The notes: a model not told the origin generated them from the sequence alone. A stretch of 64,000 nt of DNA from Niallia circulans (GCF_003726095.1 NZ_CP026031.1:1054001-1118000), one strand, 5' to 3'. Shown: positions 43,247 through 52,831, counted from the first letter of the stretch. A program made the numbers and translations.

Positions 43247-43474
43247 TTGAATGTCTATTGGTTCGGTCAACTTTTCTGGTTATTAACTGGTGGCGCCTTC
43301 TTATTCTTCCTAATAGGATTACGGTGTCGATCTTGGAAAATTGTTTTAATTAGTGGAATTCTCTTTTTTGTGCCTGCCCTTTATTTTTTAGGAGCGAATA
43401 ATTGGTTTCGATTATTAGTGATTGTACCGTTAATTTCATTTTGGTTTGCATTTAGGATAAAAAAGAGCATGTAG
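43247..43474 (+). CDS. Small three-helix membrane protein
   Basis: 75 residues from TTG at 43247, with TTAGGAGGCAGCC seven bases upstream. Hydrophobic segments: VYWFGQLFWLLTGGAFLFFLIGL, WKIVLISGILFFVPALYFLGA and FRLLVIVPLISFWFAFRI. No family recognised. Confidence 0.6.
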   Translation: MNVYWFGQLFWLLTGGAFLFFLIGLRCRSWKIVLISGILFFVPALYFLGANNWFRLLVIVPLISFWFAFRIKKSM

Positions 43475-43611
43475 CCTTGTTATAATGGAAGGGAATTATT
43501 TTCCTTTTCAATCACAAAATCATTGTTCTTTTTCCCACGATTCTTTTCCTTGTAATTTTATAATTGTGAGCATGATATTTATATTCTCTTCTGTATTGGG
43601 GATTTTTCTAT

Positions 43612-44502
43612 TTATTTCCATCGTGATTCATAATTATTTGTTTCTATGATCTTTTTTATACCGCCTGGCTCATCAACATTGCGAAAGTTAGTTCTAAGTA
43701 AGCTAGTGGCTTTTTTAGTATTTAAAGAAGTATCAAAAGCATGAAAAGGTTTTTCGTACTTGTTAATGGAAAAGGGCAGAAGATTTGTAGTTGCAAATCC
43801 AAGTTGCAATAATCTTTTGCCATAAAAAGAATAATAGCTTTCCTTTTGTATTGGACCAAAGTGTAAAATTCCTGTTAAATTCATATTGATGATTTCGATT
43901 ATTGCGTTTGATAAATCATCAATATGAACAAAAGTTTTGAATGTGTTGGCAGGGGCATGCGCATATCCATGTATTTTAATTTCATGAACGAGTCGTTTTG
44001 TTCTAGCTTCAATCTCTTGATTAGCATCTTTGCCATAAATAGGACCTGTCCGAATAATTAGATGGTTTGTGTGATTTGTAAGGAGTAAATCTTCCCCAAT
44101 GTGTTTGGCATTTATATATGTAGATAATGGTGCTCCACTAGGTAGAAATCCTGGTAGATCTGTTTCAGAATAGTTACCTTTGCCGTCCACAAAAACTGCA
44201 TCTGTTGACAAATATATTAATTTTGTTTTTGGAGAAATGACAGTTAATATATTGTGGAGGCCAATTTCAATAAGCTGCTTCTCATTTTCTCCATCCATCA
44301 AAGACCAAATAACAACATCAGGATTAATATGGTTCATTAGTTGGGTTACTTGATGTTTGTTATTCGTGTCCAGTTGTAAAATATGTGAATGGGCATTTGC
44401 AAAACGAGAAGTCCCGTAAACGGAAAAATCAGGTATGGATGAGGCAAGTGCAAATAAGGAAGATCCTAAAAATCCAGTAGATCCTAATATGATAATTTTC
44501 AT
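43612..44502 (-). CDS. RmlD-like NAD-dependent sugar epimerase/dehydratase family protein
   Basis: 296 residues from the ATG at 44502 (AGGAG nine bases upstream). N-terminal Rossmann loop IILGSTGFLGSSLFALA, strand with STDAVFVDG, active-site YINAK (about residues 130-134) and RTGPIYG. This is the atypical SDR reading of dTDP-4-dehydrorhamnose reductase-like proteins, though the usual neighbours (rmlABC) are missing, so the substrate is uncertain. Confidence 0.82.
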   Translation of the reverse strand: MKIIILGSTGFLGSSLFALASSIPDFSVYGTSRFANAHSHILQLDTNNKHQVTQLMNHINPDVVIWSLMDGENEKQLIEIGLHNILTVISPKTKLIYLSTDAVFVDGKGNYSETDLPGFLPSGAPLSTYINAKHIGEDLLLTNHTNHLIIRTGPIYGKDANQEIEARTKRLVHEIKIHGYAHAPANTFKTFVHIDDLSNAIIEIINMNLTGILHFGPIQKESYYSFYGKRLLQLGFATTNLLPFSINKYEKPFHAFDTSLNTKKATSLLRTNFRNVDEPGGIKKIIETNNYESRWK

Positions 44503-44601
44503 AAGCAATACTCCTAGTTCATGAGTTTAGAAAAATCTGTTAATATGATAGTATCATAATTTAATTGGAAGAATCATGAATTTTTTTAAAAGGAGAGATT
44601 A

Positions 44602-45444
44602 TTGATAGAAATTAAAAATATTGGGCGTATTTGTCGGACAGATTCAAGAGGCAATATCATAAATGATTCGACTATAAATGCCATAAAGCCAGAATTTAAA
44701 TGTATTATAGAAGCGGCGGTAGCAACATATGTATCTCATTTAGGAGAACATTTACATAGTGTGTATATTAGAGGTTCTATTCCTCGTGGGTTAGGAATAG
44801 ATAATGTATCAGATTTGGATACAATAGCTATTACCAATAAAAATATTGATTCCATTGACTTAAATTGGGTTGATAGAGCAGAAGAAGTCTTAAATGAAAA
44901 CTTTAAAGCAGTTGATGGTGTTGAACTTAGTTTTTATTTTATTGAAGATATTTTAGAGACTACTAACTTTTCGATAATACCATTTATGATAAAAACTCAT
45001 AGTATTTGTGTTTATGGAGAAGATATAAGGGATTTTTTACCTAACTATAAAGCAGACAAAACACTTGCCAATGAACATCTTGTCAATTTAAAAAGTCAAA
45101 TTCAACAGGCAAAAGAAGAACTTTCTGGGAACGAAGATGTTGAAGATGTAGTGGATTGCTGCAGGTGGATTATGAAAATTATAATTAGGGCAGGACTAGC
45201 CTTGGTTTTAGTGGAAGAAAACAAATACACAAGGGATTTGTACCCAGCATATAAACTATTTTCTGAACACTTTCCAAGCAAACAATCTGAAATGAAACAA
45301 GCACTGGAGTATGCGGTTAACCCAATAACTAATTCAGAAGTAATCATAAACTTTTTAAATGTAATGGGAGACTGGATGATAAGTATCACGGAAAAATGGC
45401 TGCAAACTCATAATCCTATAATGGAGAGAAATATGAAAATATAA
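44602..45444 (+). CDS. Nucleotidyltransferase domain protein
   Basis: 280 residues starting at TTG (AAAAGGAGAGATTA upstream). The polymerase-beta-like nucleotidyltransferase motif is clear: YIRGSIPRGLG followed by SDLDTIAI (Gly-Ser and Asp-x-Asp, about 57-76), with a third acidic residue further on. The C-terminal half is helical, as in kanamycin/aminoglycoside adenylyltransferases or uncharacterised relatives. It could transfer AMP to a small molecule. Function not fixed. Confidence 0.8.
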   Translation: MIEIKNIGRICRTDSRGNIINDSTINAIKPEFKCIIEAAVATYVSHLGEHLHSVYIRGSIPRGLGIDNVSDLDTIAITNKNIDSIDLNWVDRAEEVLNENFKAVDGVELSFYFIEDILETTNFSIIPFMIKTHSICVYGEDIRDFLPNYKADKTLANEHLVNLKSQIQQAKEELSGNEDVEDVVDCCRWIMKIIIRAGLALVLVEENKYTRDLYPAYKLFSEHFPSKQSEMKQALEYAVNPITNSEVIINFLNVMGDWMISITEKWLQTHNPIMERNMKI

Positions 45445-45808
45445 AAAGCGAGATAGGCATAGTGAGTTGCAGATTCGGGGATAAATAAACGCTATTGGAT
45501 ATTTTTTTATTCATAAGGTATACTGCCAAAAGAGAATTATATGCAAAAGATTATCATTCAAAATTATAACGAATTAAATATTAAATATCTAGTTGCGTCC
45601 TTCCCTTCATTATTTACCTTTAGAAAGATACATCATATAGAGAAATCTAGAAAAGAGATTTATAATCTGATAGTGCATCTTGACCAAGAAAATGATGATA
45701 AGAAATTATAGAGTAGTAGAGGCGATTATTGAAGATCTAGAGGATATAATATATAGATTTCTGACCTTTGAGATAATGGATTTAACATAAAAAATAGGGG
45801 GTGAGATT
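45445..45808. other. Intergenic region with a weak 56-codon frame
   Basis: About 360 bases. A frame at 45541-45711 (MQKIIIQNYN, ending QENDDKKL) has only a poor ribosome binding site and no resemblance to a family. A following frame (VVEAIIEDLEDIIYRF) is similar in quality. Both may be remnants of one gene. Confidence 0.3.
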
Positions 45809-46318
45809 ATGATTAAAGTTAGAAAAGCGGAACCGAAAGATGTCGAAGGAATTGCAAAGGTATGCAGGGATGGCTACTGGGGAACATATGAAGATCTCAG
45901 TTCAAAAGAATATATTACTAGAATTATTTCAACGTTTTATAATCGGGAAAGAATTCACAAGGAAGTTACGGAAACAAGTAGAGAATGGGGAGGCTATTTT
46001 GTTGCCATTGATAATGATGAAGTAGTCGGTGCCATTGGTGGTGGCATGATAAATGATACCGCTAGCGAAGTGTTTGTTTTATACATCAATCCGGATAGGC
46101 GGAATGAAGGCATTGGTACAAAATTATTAGATGTTCTCACAAAACAGCAGAAGGAAGAGTTCGCTGCAAGTGAGCAATGGGTGTCAGTAGCGAAAGGTAA
46201 TCAAAAAGGAATCCCATTCTATGAAGCGAAAGGATTTATTTTTAAGAAGGAACAAGATACATACGGCAATGTAGAAGGAGAGAGTTACACTTCCTTGCGA
46301 TATTGTCGAGTAATTTAA
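45809..46318 (+). CDS. GNAT family N-acetyltransferase
   Basis: 169 residues. IKVRKAEPKDVEGIAKVCRDGYWGTY at the start, motif A VFVLYINPDRRNEGIGTKLLDVL (about 90-112) with the loop RRNEGIG, and AKGNQKGIPFYEAKGF at the end. AATAGGGGGTGAGATT precedes the ATG. This is one of the complete GNAT genes here. Substrate unknown. Confidence 0.87.
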   Translation: MIKVRKAEPKDVEGIAKVCRDGYWGTYEDLSSKEYITRIISTFYNRERIHKEVTETSREWGGYFVAIDNDEVVGAIGGGMINDTASEVFVLYINPDRRNEGIGTKLLDVLTKQQKEEFAASEQWVSVAKGNQKGIPFYEAKGFIFKKEQDTYGNVEGESYTSLRYCRVI

Positions 46319-46371
46319 AAGCAGAAAGAAATTAACTATAAATGTACACATTTTTCTATATGTATTCAAGT

Positions 46372-46405
46372 AGACCATCTAATTTGATTTCTTAGGTGGT
46401 CTTTT
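46372..46405 (+). terminator. Rho-independent terminator
   Basis: GACCATCTAA (46373-46382) pairs with TTAGGTGGTC (46392-46401), including one G-U pair, followed by TTTT. The rest of 46406-46733 shows no gene. Confidence 0.7.
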
Positions 46406-46733
46406 GAATTCTTTTAAACGGAAACAATGATCGAATAATGCTAATAAATGAATTATGGCGATTTTTAAATAAATGATGATCACAGCAATAATATAGAATT
46501 ATCAAAAAGGAATAGTCAGATTAGACTACAAAAAGTTGGAACAATAAGGTAAAATAGACTTTTACATAGTAGTGAGGATAAAAAGCTTACCTATTAGACC
46601 CTTCTTATGACAAGTAATTGAACGGCTTAGTGAATAAAGATTACAAATTGTATACTATAAAAACTTCAGTTATGATTATGATGTACCATTTTTAAATAAC
46701 CTACGATTTAATATAAATGTGAGGACTGTTTTA

Positions 46734-47249
46734 ATGATAGACAATGAATTTTTACCTAGTATAAAGCTTTATCGTATGATTATTGGCTTATTCATCATAT
46801 TAATGAGCGCAGGGATAGTGATAGTTTACATAGAGGATAATCGAATTATTTCGATGTCTTTAATCTTGCAATTTTTATTCGTTGTAAGTATTTCTATTCT
46901 ACTAGTCATTTTTCCCAAAAAAGATACATTAAATTTTAGAGCAACGATTATATTTTTGATGTCTGCCTATTTTTTCTTTATGTATTTACGGTTTCCTGAC
47001 AGATTTGCTTTGATATTGCTGATTTGTTTTATACCAGTTATTCCTGTCTTGTTTTTACATATTAGATTATTTTATATCACATTGTTAGGGAATATTACTA
47101 TTATGTTATGCGTAATTATTTATTTGATGATGAATAAATCCCCTGGCATACATAGTTATAGCTATTTGGATTTTATAGGAGTTATCACTAATTTCTTGGG
47201 GACACAGCTTTTGCTGCTGTTTCTTTTCCTGCTCTTTCAAAAAGAATGA
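46734..47249 (+). CDS. Sensor histidine kinase, membrane sensor part (N-terminal half of split gene)
   Basis: 171 residues from the ATG at 46734 (GTGAGGACTGTTTTA upstream). About six hydrophobic helices with very short loops, as in KinB-like or 5TM/6TM sporulation kinases. The frame stops at 47247-47249, overlapping the ATG of the kinase part by ATGA. An extra A in the CAAAAAG run at about 47238-47242 would fuse the two into a single protein of about 400 residues, so this is most likely one gene with a frameshift (real or sequencing error). Confidence 0.65.
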   Translation: MIDNEFLPSIKLYRMIIGLFIILMSAGIVIVYIEDNRIISMSLILQFLFVVSISILLVIFPKKDTLNFRATIIFLMSAYFFFMYLRFPDRFALILLICFIPVIPVLFLHIRLFYITLLGNITIMLCVIIYLMMNKSPGIHSYSYLDFIGVITNFLGTQLLLLFLFLLFQKE

Positions 47250-47941
47250 AAGATCAAGAGCTATATTATGTTCAAGTTAAGCAAGCTGAAAAGCTGAGGA
47301 CAACAGGGCAGCTTGCGGCAGCTGTTGCACATGAAATTCGTAATCCTATTACGGTAGTAAAAGGATTTATCCAGCTTCATGAAAAGGATAAGGAAATACC
47401 AGAACATATAAAAAAACAATATAAGCTAATGTTAGATGAGCTAGAAGCAGCCGAAACGGTTATTACTGATTTTTTATCATTAGCAAAACCAAGCGAAACG
47501 AAGACGGAGATTATTTCAGTCAAACTAGCTCTGCATACTGTGATGGACTTACTGAATTCATATGCAATGAATGATACGATACATATTGAATTAGAAAGTG
47601 AAACGGACTATAAGATTCAATGTAATATCATGGAATTTAAACAATTATTCGTAAATTTATTGAAAAATGCGATTGAAGCCTCCCAGCCTGGTGATACAAT
47701 TCATGTAAAATTAATAGGAGAATTAGACATATTAAAAATTGTGATTATCGATAAGGGTACAGGAATGAACGAAGAACAATTAGAGCAGATTGGAACACCT
47801 TTCTATTCTTTAAAAGCGAAAGGAACAGGGCTTGGATTAATGATTTGCTATAATATTATCGAAAAGTATGATGGAACCATTCATTTTAAGAGTAAGGAAG
47901 GAAACGGAACAGAAGTTACTGTTACTTTTCCTATTGTATAG
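47246..47941 (+). CDS. Sensor histidine kinase, catalytic part (C-terminal half of split gene)
   Basis: 231 residues with all kinase blocks: H box AAAVAHEIRNPITVVKGFIQ (phospho-His about 29), N box FVNLLKNAIEASQ (about 136), G1 IIDKGTGMN and G2 KGTGLGLMI. The ATG at 47246 has no good ribosome binding site. No response regulator gene lies next to it, as is the rule for the orphan sporulation kinases that feed Spo0F; the kinase may therefore act in the sporulation phosphorelay (inference). Confidence 0.82.
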   Translation: MKDQELYYVQVKQAEKLRTTGQLAAAVAHEIRNPITVVKGFIQLHEKDKEIPEHIKKQYKLMLDELEAAETVITDFLSLAKPSETKTEIISVKLALHTVMDLLNSYAMNDTIHIELESETDYKIQCNIMEFKQLFVNLLKNAIEASQPGDTIHVKLIGELDILKIVIIDKGTGMNEEQLEQIGTPFYSLKAKGTGLGLMICYNIIEKYDGTIHFKSKEGNGTEVTVTFPIV

Positions 47942-47997
47942 AAATAATACCTGATTTAATTATTCATTTTTAGTACATCACTAAGTATTCTATTAGG

Positions 47998-48045
47998 AAG
48001 CCATTAATCATTGTTGAAATGCGATGATTAATGGCTTTTGTTTTT
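47998..48045 (+). terminator. Rho-independent terminator of the kinase gene
   Basis: AAGCCATTAATCA (47998-48010) pairs with TGATTAATGGCTT (48025-48037), followed by TTGTTTTT. Confidence 0.85.
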
Positions 48046-48208
48046 ATGAAGTAAATAACTAAGCTCAAAAAGAAAGTTATCTAAATAAGGTAAAACTTAG
48101 AATTTATTAGGAAATTAGTATTATTATTTTTCTAAATATTAATAGTAAAACAATCAATCACAGTGTCTCCTATTCAAAACATTAGGATGGTTATTAAGAT
48201 TTCTTTCG

Positions 48209-48436
48209 CTAAAAATAGAAAAAATGTTTCTCGAAACTATTTTTAGAGAAACTCTAAATGGAGAAGAATATCTCTACTGGTATTCTATCCAAGGGGAAGG
48301 TGAACAAGAAGTAGAACAATCAGAGCATTTGATTGATAAATAGCATATTGAGTTTTGGAATGAACGTATAGATGATATGTCTAAGCCGGTTGATATAAAG
48401 ACAGAAGTTGTTATGATTTCTCATAAGGTGAAATAG
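48209..48436 (+). pseudogene. DUF6176 family protein gene, degenerate
   Basis: The frame from 48209 (ATG at 48224) reads MFLETIFRETLNGEEYLYWYSIQGEGEQEVEQSEHLIDK, then TAG, then HIEFWNERIDDMSKPVDIKTEVVMISHKVK and TAG at 48434. This is the C-terminal two thirds of a DUF6176 protein with one in-frame stop where a Lys codon is usual. The N-terminal part is gone. No start signal is present. Confidence 0.7.
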
Positions 48437-48650
48437 AGTATGAAGTAAAAGTTTAAGATCTCCTATTGGAGGTTTTTTTGTTTATATATTGGTATAAAAA
48501 TACTGATTTAGAGAACAAATCGCTACTGTTTATCTTGGATAGCATAGTATTGTGAGTAAAACCTTAAAGATTGTATATATCTATTCAATAGATGAATAGA
48601 ATAACTTCCGTTACAAAAACATACATATATACTTGAAAGGGGGATGGAAG

Positions 48651-49808
48651 ATGAAAATATCCAAGTCTCATAGCTTAATATATTACATAAATATTAGTAT
48701 TATGGGGATTATTGTAATGTTTGTCTGTATAGCAGTTACTACAACATCAGTTTTCTCATTGAAATTAACTTCAAATAATATGATGGATTTATTAAAGCCA
48801 GTTAACTCCACTGAATTATTTTCTGGATTTTTTCATATCTCGAATCATTCATTTCCCCCCTCTAATGCTAGTGAGCATACAGTTTCAACTCTTTTTTTAC
48901 AACTATCAGCTAATGTGCGACTTGATGATATAAGGACTTTGCTTGGTCGCGAACTACCTACATTGGCGAACTTTCATACAGAAATTGTCGTGGCTGAGGA
49001 AGGGACAACTCTTGCTAATCTACCATTTGAATCAACTCCCTCAAAGGATATGCTAGAAAATCCATTAGTGGTCGATGAAGAAAAAGTTAAGGAAGAAGAG
49101 CAGAAGGAACAGCCAAACAAAGATGAAAATAAAAAGGTAGCTGGGAAACCAAAGAATAAGACAATATTTATTTACAATTCACATAATTATGAGGCATATC
49201 GCCCATTGTTAAAAGACACTGCTAACAACCCCAATGTTATAAGTGCGGATGAAAGAGCCAATGTGGTTGGAGTAAGTGCAAAGTTGACTAAATTACTCGA
49301 GCAAGAAGGAATCGGTGTTGAATTAGATAAAACAAACATTAATCAATTAATATTGGATCGAAAGTGGAATTATACTTATTCCTATACTGTATCAAAAGAA
49401 GTAGTTGAAACGGCCCTAAGCAATAACAACAAACTTGGATATTTAATAGATATACACCGCGATGCAGCAGGAAAAAAGCATACAACAGCATCTATAAATG
49501 ATAAAAGGTACGCCAAACTCTACTTTGTAATAGGCAAAGAACATAAAAACTACGAAGAAAACCAAAAATTTGCAGTTAAGATCCATAAGGAATTAACTAG
49601 GAAGTATCCTGGTATATCTAGAGGAGTTTTCTTAAAAGGAGCCGATACGGGGAATGGGGTTTACAATCAAAATTTTTCTAAAAGAGCATTATTGTTAGAA
49701 GTAGGGGGAGTGGATAATAATAATGAAGAAATAAACCGCAGTATTGAGGCGTTTGCAGAGATTTATAGCAGGTTGTACTGGGAAGAGAATAAAGCAACGC
49801 AACAATAA
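48651..49808 (+). CDS. Stage II sporulation protein P family hydrolase
   Basis: 385 residues from the ATG at 48651, which follows GAAAGGGGGATGGAAG; a TTG at 48633 lies upstream. N-terminal membrane anchor (SIMGIIVMFVCIAVTTTSVF), variable outer part with a Lys/Glu-rich linker (about 140-165), then the SpoIIP catalytic domain: IFIYNSHNYEAYRPLL, LGYLIDIHRDAAGKKHT and LLLEVGGVDNNNEE, which carry the His/His/Glu zinc-type residues. SpoIIP is the amidase/endopeptidase used in engulfment. This copy is not in a gpr-spoIIP context, so it may be a paralogue with a wall-lysis role. Confidence 0.85.
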   Translation: MKISKSHSLIYYINISIMGIIVMFVCIAVTTTSVFSLKLTSNNMMDLLKPVNSTELFSGFFHISNHSFPPSNASEHTVSTLFLQLSANVRLDDIRTLLGRELPTLANFHTEIVVAEEGTTLANLPFESTPSKDMLENPLVVDEEKVKEEEQKEQPNKDENKKVAGKPKNKTIFIYNSHNYEAYRPLLKDTANNPNVISADERANVVGVSAKLTKLLEQEGIGVELDKTNINQLILDRKWNYTYSYTVSKEVVETALSNNNKLGYLIDIHRDAAGKKHTTASINDKRYAKLYFVIGKEHKNYEENQKFAVKIHKELTRKYPGISRGVFLKGADTGNGVYNQNFSKRALLLEVGGVDNNNEEINRSIEAFAEIYSRLYWEENKATQQ

Positions 49809-49818
49809 TAACATGATA

Positions 49819-49854
49819 GCTAGGAAAATTTTAAAAATTTCCTAGCTTTTTTAG
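49819..49854 (+). terminator. Rho-independent terminator of the SpoIIP-type gene
   Basis: AGCTAGGAAA (49819-49828) and TTTCCTAGCT (49839-49848) form a perfect stem, followed by TTTTTTAG. The following gap to 50109 contains only a 19-codon frame (TTG at 49946) with a good ribosome binding site but no recognised product. Confidence 0.85.
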
Positions 49855-50109
49855 TTTTATTATCTGTTAAAATTTGTCTATGTAAGCGGGCGTTTTAAAT
49901 TATTTTACTGAAATTAGTGAGGATTTAGATGGAAGGAGAAAAGTTTTGATAAAAGGTAAGATAATACGGTTATTTATTTGCTCACAAAAAAATAAAAAAG
50001 AATGAAAGACTAATAAAATTTACACTTTAAGTGATTTGTTATCCAATTTAAAATATTTCGTATAATGTGTTATATTGGAAATGAAAACGTGAGTATAGGA
50101 GAGTACAAA

Positions 50110-50712
50110 ATGACACTTGAATCGTATGGTAACTATTATGATAAACGTGTGGAGTCAATTGATGAAAAAATATGTGAATTAATAAGTCAAAGAAAAATAA
50201 TATCAAGTGATCCTGGAGATCCAACTTCGCAGCATATAGCTATTTGGTCTAAAAAATATAATTTGAATGGGGAGTTTTTAAATGATGTTTTTAGCCATTT
50301 ACTAAGAGAGGATATATATAAACCAATAGAAGTACCTAAAGGATTTCTGAAAAATAAACCAGTTTTAAAATCGTATGAAGATAATAATGTTTTCTATTCA
50401 GTACCATTTATTCGTCAATATGAAAATGCCAGCGTGGTTCACTTGAATATTGATAAGGACGTCTCCGAAGAGAAGCCTGGAGATATGCACCATTTTATAT
50501 TTATAGAACTTTCCATCAATGGCACCAATATTGTTTACGACTGTCGAAACGATCATGGTGGAGCTTCCGGTGGGCATATATCATTCGAATTCATTGTAAC
50601 ACCGCCCTTGCCTGATAATATGTCAAACATTATATTAATATTTAAGGAATACAATGAGCCTCTCAAAAGAAAGCCAACTGGTCTTGAATTCGAGTTTACT
50701 TTGGACAAATAG
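50110..50712 (+). CDS. Hypothetical protein, chorismate-mutase-like N-terminus
   Basis: 200 residues from the ATG at 50110 (TATAGGAGAGTACAAA). The start, YDKRVESIDEKICELISQRK, resembles the first helix of chorismate-mutase-like helical domains. The C-terminal half is beta-rich (HHFIFIELSINGTNIVYDCR, VTPPLPDNMSNIILIFKEY). No catalytic motif is recognised. Soluble. Confidence 0.65.
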   Translation: MTLESYGNYYDKRVESIDEKICELISQRKIISSDPGDPTSQHIAIWSKKYNLNGEFLNDVFSHLLREDIYKPIEVPKGFLKNKPVLKSYEDNNVFYSVPFIRQYENASVVHLNIDKDVSEEKPGDMHHFIFIELSINGTNIVYDCRNDHGGASGGHISFEFIVTPPLPDNMSNIILIFKEYNEPLKRKPTGLEFEFTLDK

Positions 50713-50889
50713 TTCTACTATTATATAAGTATCTAACTGTATTGGTAACATATTCTTTCTAAGATGAATAGAGGAGGATTTTAAAAATTTTCTTCTATTT
50801 TCATATAAAGAATTATTAGAATGTTCGGGAACTTTTATGTAATTAGAACGTGCAAATAATGAAAAATCTATGGGAGGTAAGGGATAACT

Positions 50890-51825
50890 TTGCGGGGAAT
50901 CAAATACTATCTTTTGATATTTACAATATTCTTCTTATCATCATGTCAACAAAATGAGGTAGTAGAACAAGAAGAAAAGGTAAAAGAAGGACTTACATAC
51001 TCATTCCAACATTCTGAAACTGGTCAAGCGTACAATATAATTCACGTATATAAACTATATGAGAACTTCGAGAAAAGGATGAAAAAAGATGTAAATATGT
51101 CAGAAAGTCAGGTGTTTGAAGAGGAAGTAATTAATCCTATTTATGAGGCATGTTATCAGGATGCAGAGTATTTCACAGAGACTGTTAAAGCACCAGAAAA
51201 TAGAGAAGAAGTTAATAATATCATTCAAACAATGGATGTGAAGGCTATAAATTCAGCCATTGAGGAAAGTTTAATAAAATCTTCTAATTATATACCATCA
51301 AATCAAAAAACGAATATATGTATTTATCCTACAGAGGCAACTAAGAGTACAACTTTAATGTTTACAGAGGGAGCAGGAAAAATCAGTGTATTATACAATG
51401 AATTTTTTAATGAGGAAACTCTTAAAGCAGGAATTGCTCACGAATATCATCATAGTGTGTGGACGGAAAAGTACTTTAATAATTCTCACTCTCATACCGT
51501 ATTGGATAACTTAATTCTTGAAGGAAAAGCAGTAATGTTTGAAAAGCTTGTATATCCAGATATTACTCTAACTACTGTTAATTACAATTTTAATAAGGAT
51601 GATTGGAATCAAATTGAACCAGATTTATTCCAAGAAGATCCCTACAGGGCAGCAGAAATAATATCGGGCGGGAATGGACTGCCTTATAATTATGGTTACA
51701 ATGTCGGTTATCAAATGATGAGATCCTATTTAGATTTACATCCAGATTTCACACCCCAAGAATGGACAGCTCTTGGCGCAAGAGAAATTTATGAAGAAGG
51801 AAAATACAACGAACATTATCAATAA
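50890..51825 (+). CDS. Lipoprotein with DUF2268-type zinc protease domain
   Basis: 311 residues from TTG (GGGAGGTAAGGGATAACT upstream). A lipoprotein signal IKYYLLIFTIFFLSSCQQN gives a lipobox cysteine at about 19. The domain about 90-311 holds the HExxH-type motif GIAHEYHHSVW (about 188-192), followed by LIEGKAVMFEKL-like LILEGKAVMFEKLVYP with the third zinc-binding glutamate, and GYNVGYQMMRSY. DUF2268 proteins are predicted zinc-dependent proteases. Outer face of the membrane is expected. Confidence 0.85.
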   Translation: MRGIKYYLLIFTIFFLSSCQQNEVVEQEEKVKEGLTYSFQHSETGQAYNIIHVYKLYENFEKRMKKDVNMSESQVFEEEVINPIYEACYQDAEYFTETVKAPENREEVNNIIQTMDVKAINSAIEESLIKSSNYIPSNQKTNICIYPTEATKSTTLMFTEGAGKISVLYNEFFNEETLKAGIAHEYHHSVWTEKYFNNSHSHTVLDNLILEGKAVMFEKLVYPDITLTTVNYNFNKDDWNQIEPDLFQEDPYRAAEIISGGNGLPYNYGYNVGYQMMRSYLDLHPDFTPQEWTALGAREIYEEGKYNEHYQ

Positions 51826-51921
51826 TAGAAGTTACATATCGAACTAATCCCTTTTACTCTAATACAAAACATTCTCCAGCAAAACAGTGTAGGAGATGGG
51901 AAAATTTGTATTTTAACTAAT

Positions 51922-52254
51922 TTATTTGTTAAAATCAAGGTGTTTATATAAATGTTCCTCCTCTTCATTAGGATTGGGGGAAGCTTGTCTAATTTCCTTA
52001 TCAACTCGTATATATTCATATTTTTGGTCCGGTTCATCTCTAAAAGTCACAAACGTGGTAAAGTGATAGCTTGCTTTTGTCAAGGTAGTATCAATTTCTA
52101 GTATGTCATCTTCTTGATATTTTTCTAAAAGATATGCATATACGTCATTTTTTAATGAATGTTTTTGATAGTTGATATATCCTAATATAGCAAAAGGACA
52201 TAGTATGATTAGCCAAGTCACGGTAGTAAAGATAATAAGCGCTTTTTTCTTCAA
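51922..52254 (-). CDS. DUF3139 membrane-anchored protein
   Basis: 110 residues. KKKALIIFTTVTWLIILCPFAILGYINYQKHSLKNDVYAYLLEKY is the DUF3139 signature: one N-terminal helix followed by an outer domain with DILEIDTTLTKASYHFTTFVTFRDEPD. AAGGAGGAGCAAACATTTGAAG precedes the ATG. Function unknown. The next minus-strand gene lies 43 bases upstream, so the two may be co-transcribed. Confidence 0.82.
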   Translation of the reverse strand: MKKKALIIFTTVTWLIILCPFAILGYINYQKHSLKNDVYAYLLEKYQEDDILEIDTTLTKASYHFTTFVTFRDEPDQKYEYIRVDKEIRQASPNPNEEEEHLYKHLDFNK

Positions 52255-52297
52255 ATGTTTGCTCCTCCTTTAATAAGACTTACCGACAATTAAAAAG

Positions 52298-52696
52298 TCA
52301 ATAAACATTGTTTATGATACGATCTTTTTCTTGCCTAAATCGCCTTATGGATTCATCTATAAGAAAGAACATAATAGATATACTTAAGGAGTAGATAGTG
52401 AAAATCCAAAGAAAAAAGAAAGGTAGAAAACCAAAGAAAACATATAATATAAAGCTGAATGCAAGCCTGCCTTGAGGAAGTTTGCTTGTTATTTTCTCTA
52501 TTAAGATGGAGATCGGAAGCCCATATAGAAGTAAACCTAAGCTGAAAAAAAGAGTATAGCTTATAAGATCTTCTTTTAAATCAACATCTTGAATAACCGG
52601 TTGAGTAAAAAATGAGTCTAGTGGAAGAAAAACAGTAAATACAAAAGTGGATAAAAATAAAGTCAGAATAACTGATACTACTTTTCTTTTAAGCAT
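52298..52696 (-). CDS. Four-helix membrane protein, hypothetical
   Basis: 132 residues from the ATG at 52696, with TTGGAGGAAGACAAC upstream; the TTG at 52711 lies in that site. Membrane segments at about 5-25, 45-60, 70-90 and 92-112, and a charged tail DESIRRFRQEKDRI. The pattern LPISILIEKITSKLPQGRLAFSFILYVFFGF is a recurrent Bacillus UPF-like membrane protein. Confidence 0.65.
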   Translation of the reverse strand: MLKRKVVSVILTLFLSTFVFTVFLPLDSFFTQPVIQDVDLKEDLISYTLFFSLGLLLYGLPISILIEKITSKLPQGRLAFSFILYVFFGFLPFFFLWIFTIYSLSISIMFFLIDESIRRFRQEKDRIINNVY

Positions 52697-52831
52697 GTTG
52701 TCTTCCTCCAATTCTCTTCACTTTCTTTATTTTAACAAATAATGTAATTAAAAAGGAGAATCGTTTAAAAAAAATGAATTTAGAAACAGAGAAAAAATTT
52801 TAACATTAGGGAGAGGGATCGACAATTAACC

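Noticed and set aside
46184..46378. 64-codon minus-strand frame overlapping the GNAT gene
   Set aside because: It overlaps the end of a well-supported GNAT gene and the terminator; a shadow frame.
49946..50005. 19-codon frame after the SpoIIP gene with a good ribosome binding site
   Set aside because: Too short to separate from chance, and the product has no recognisable character.
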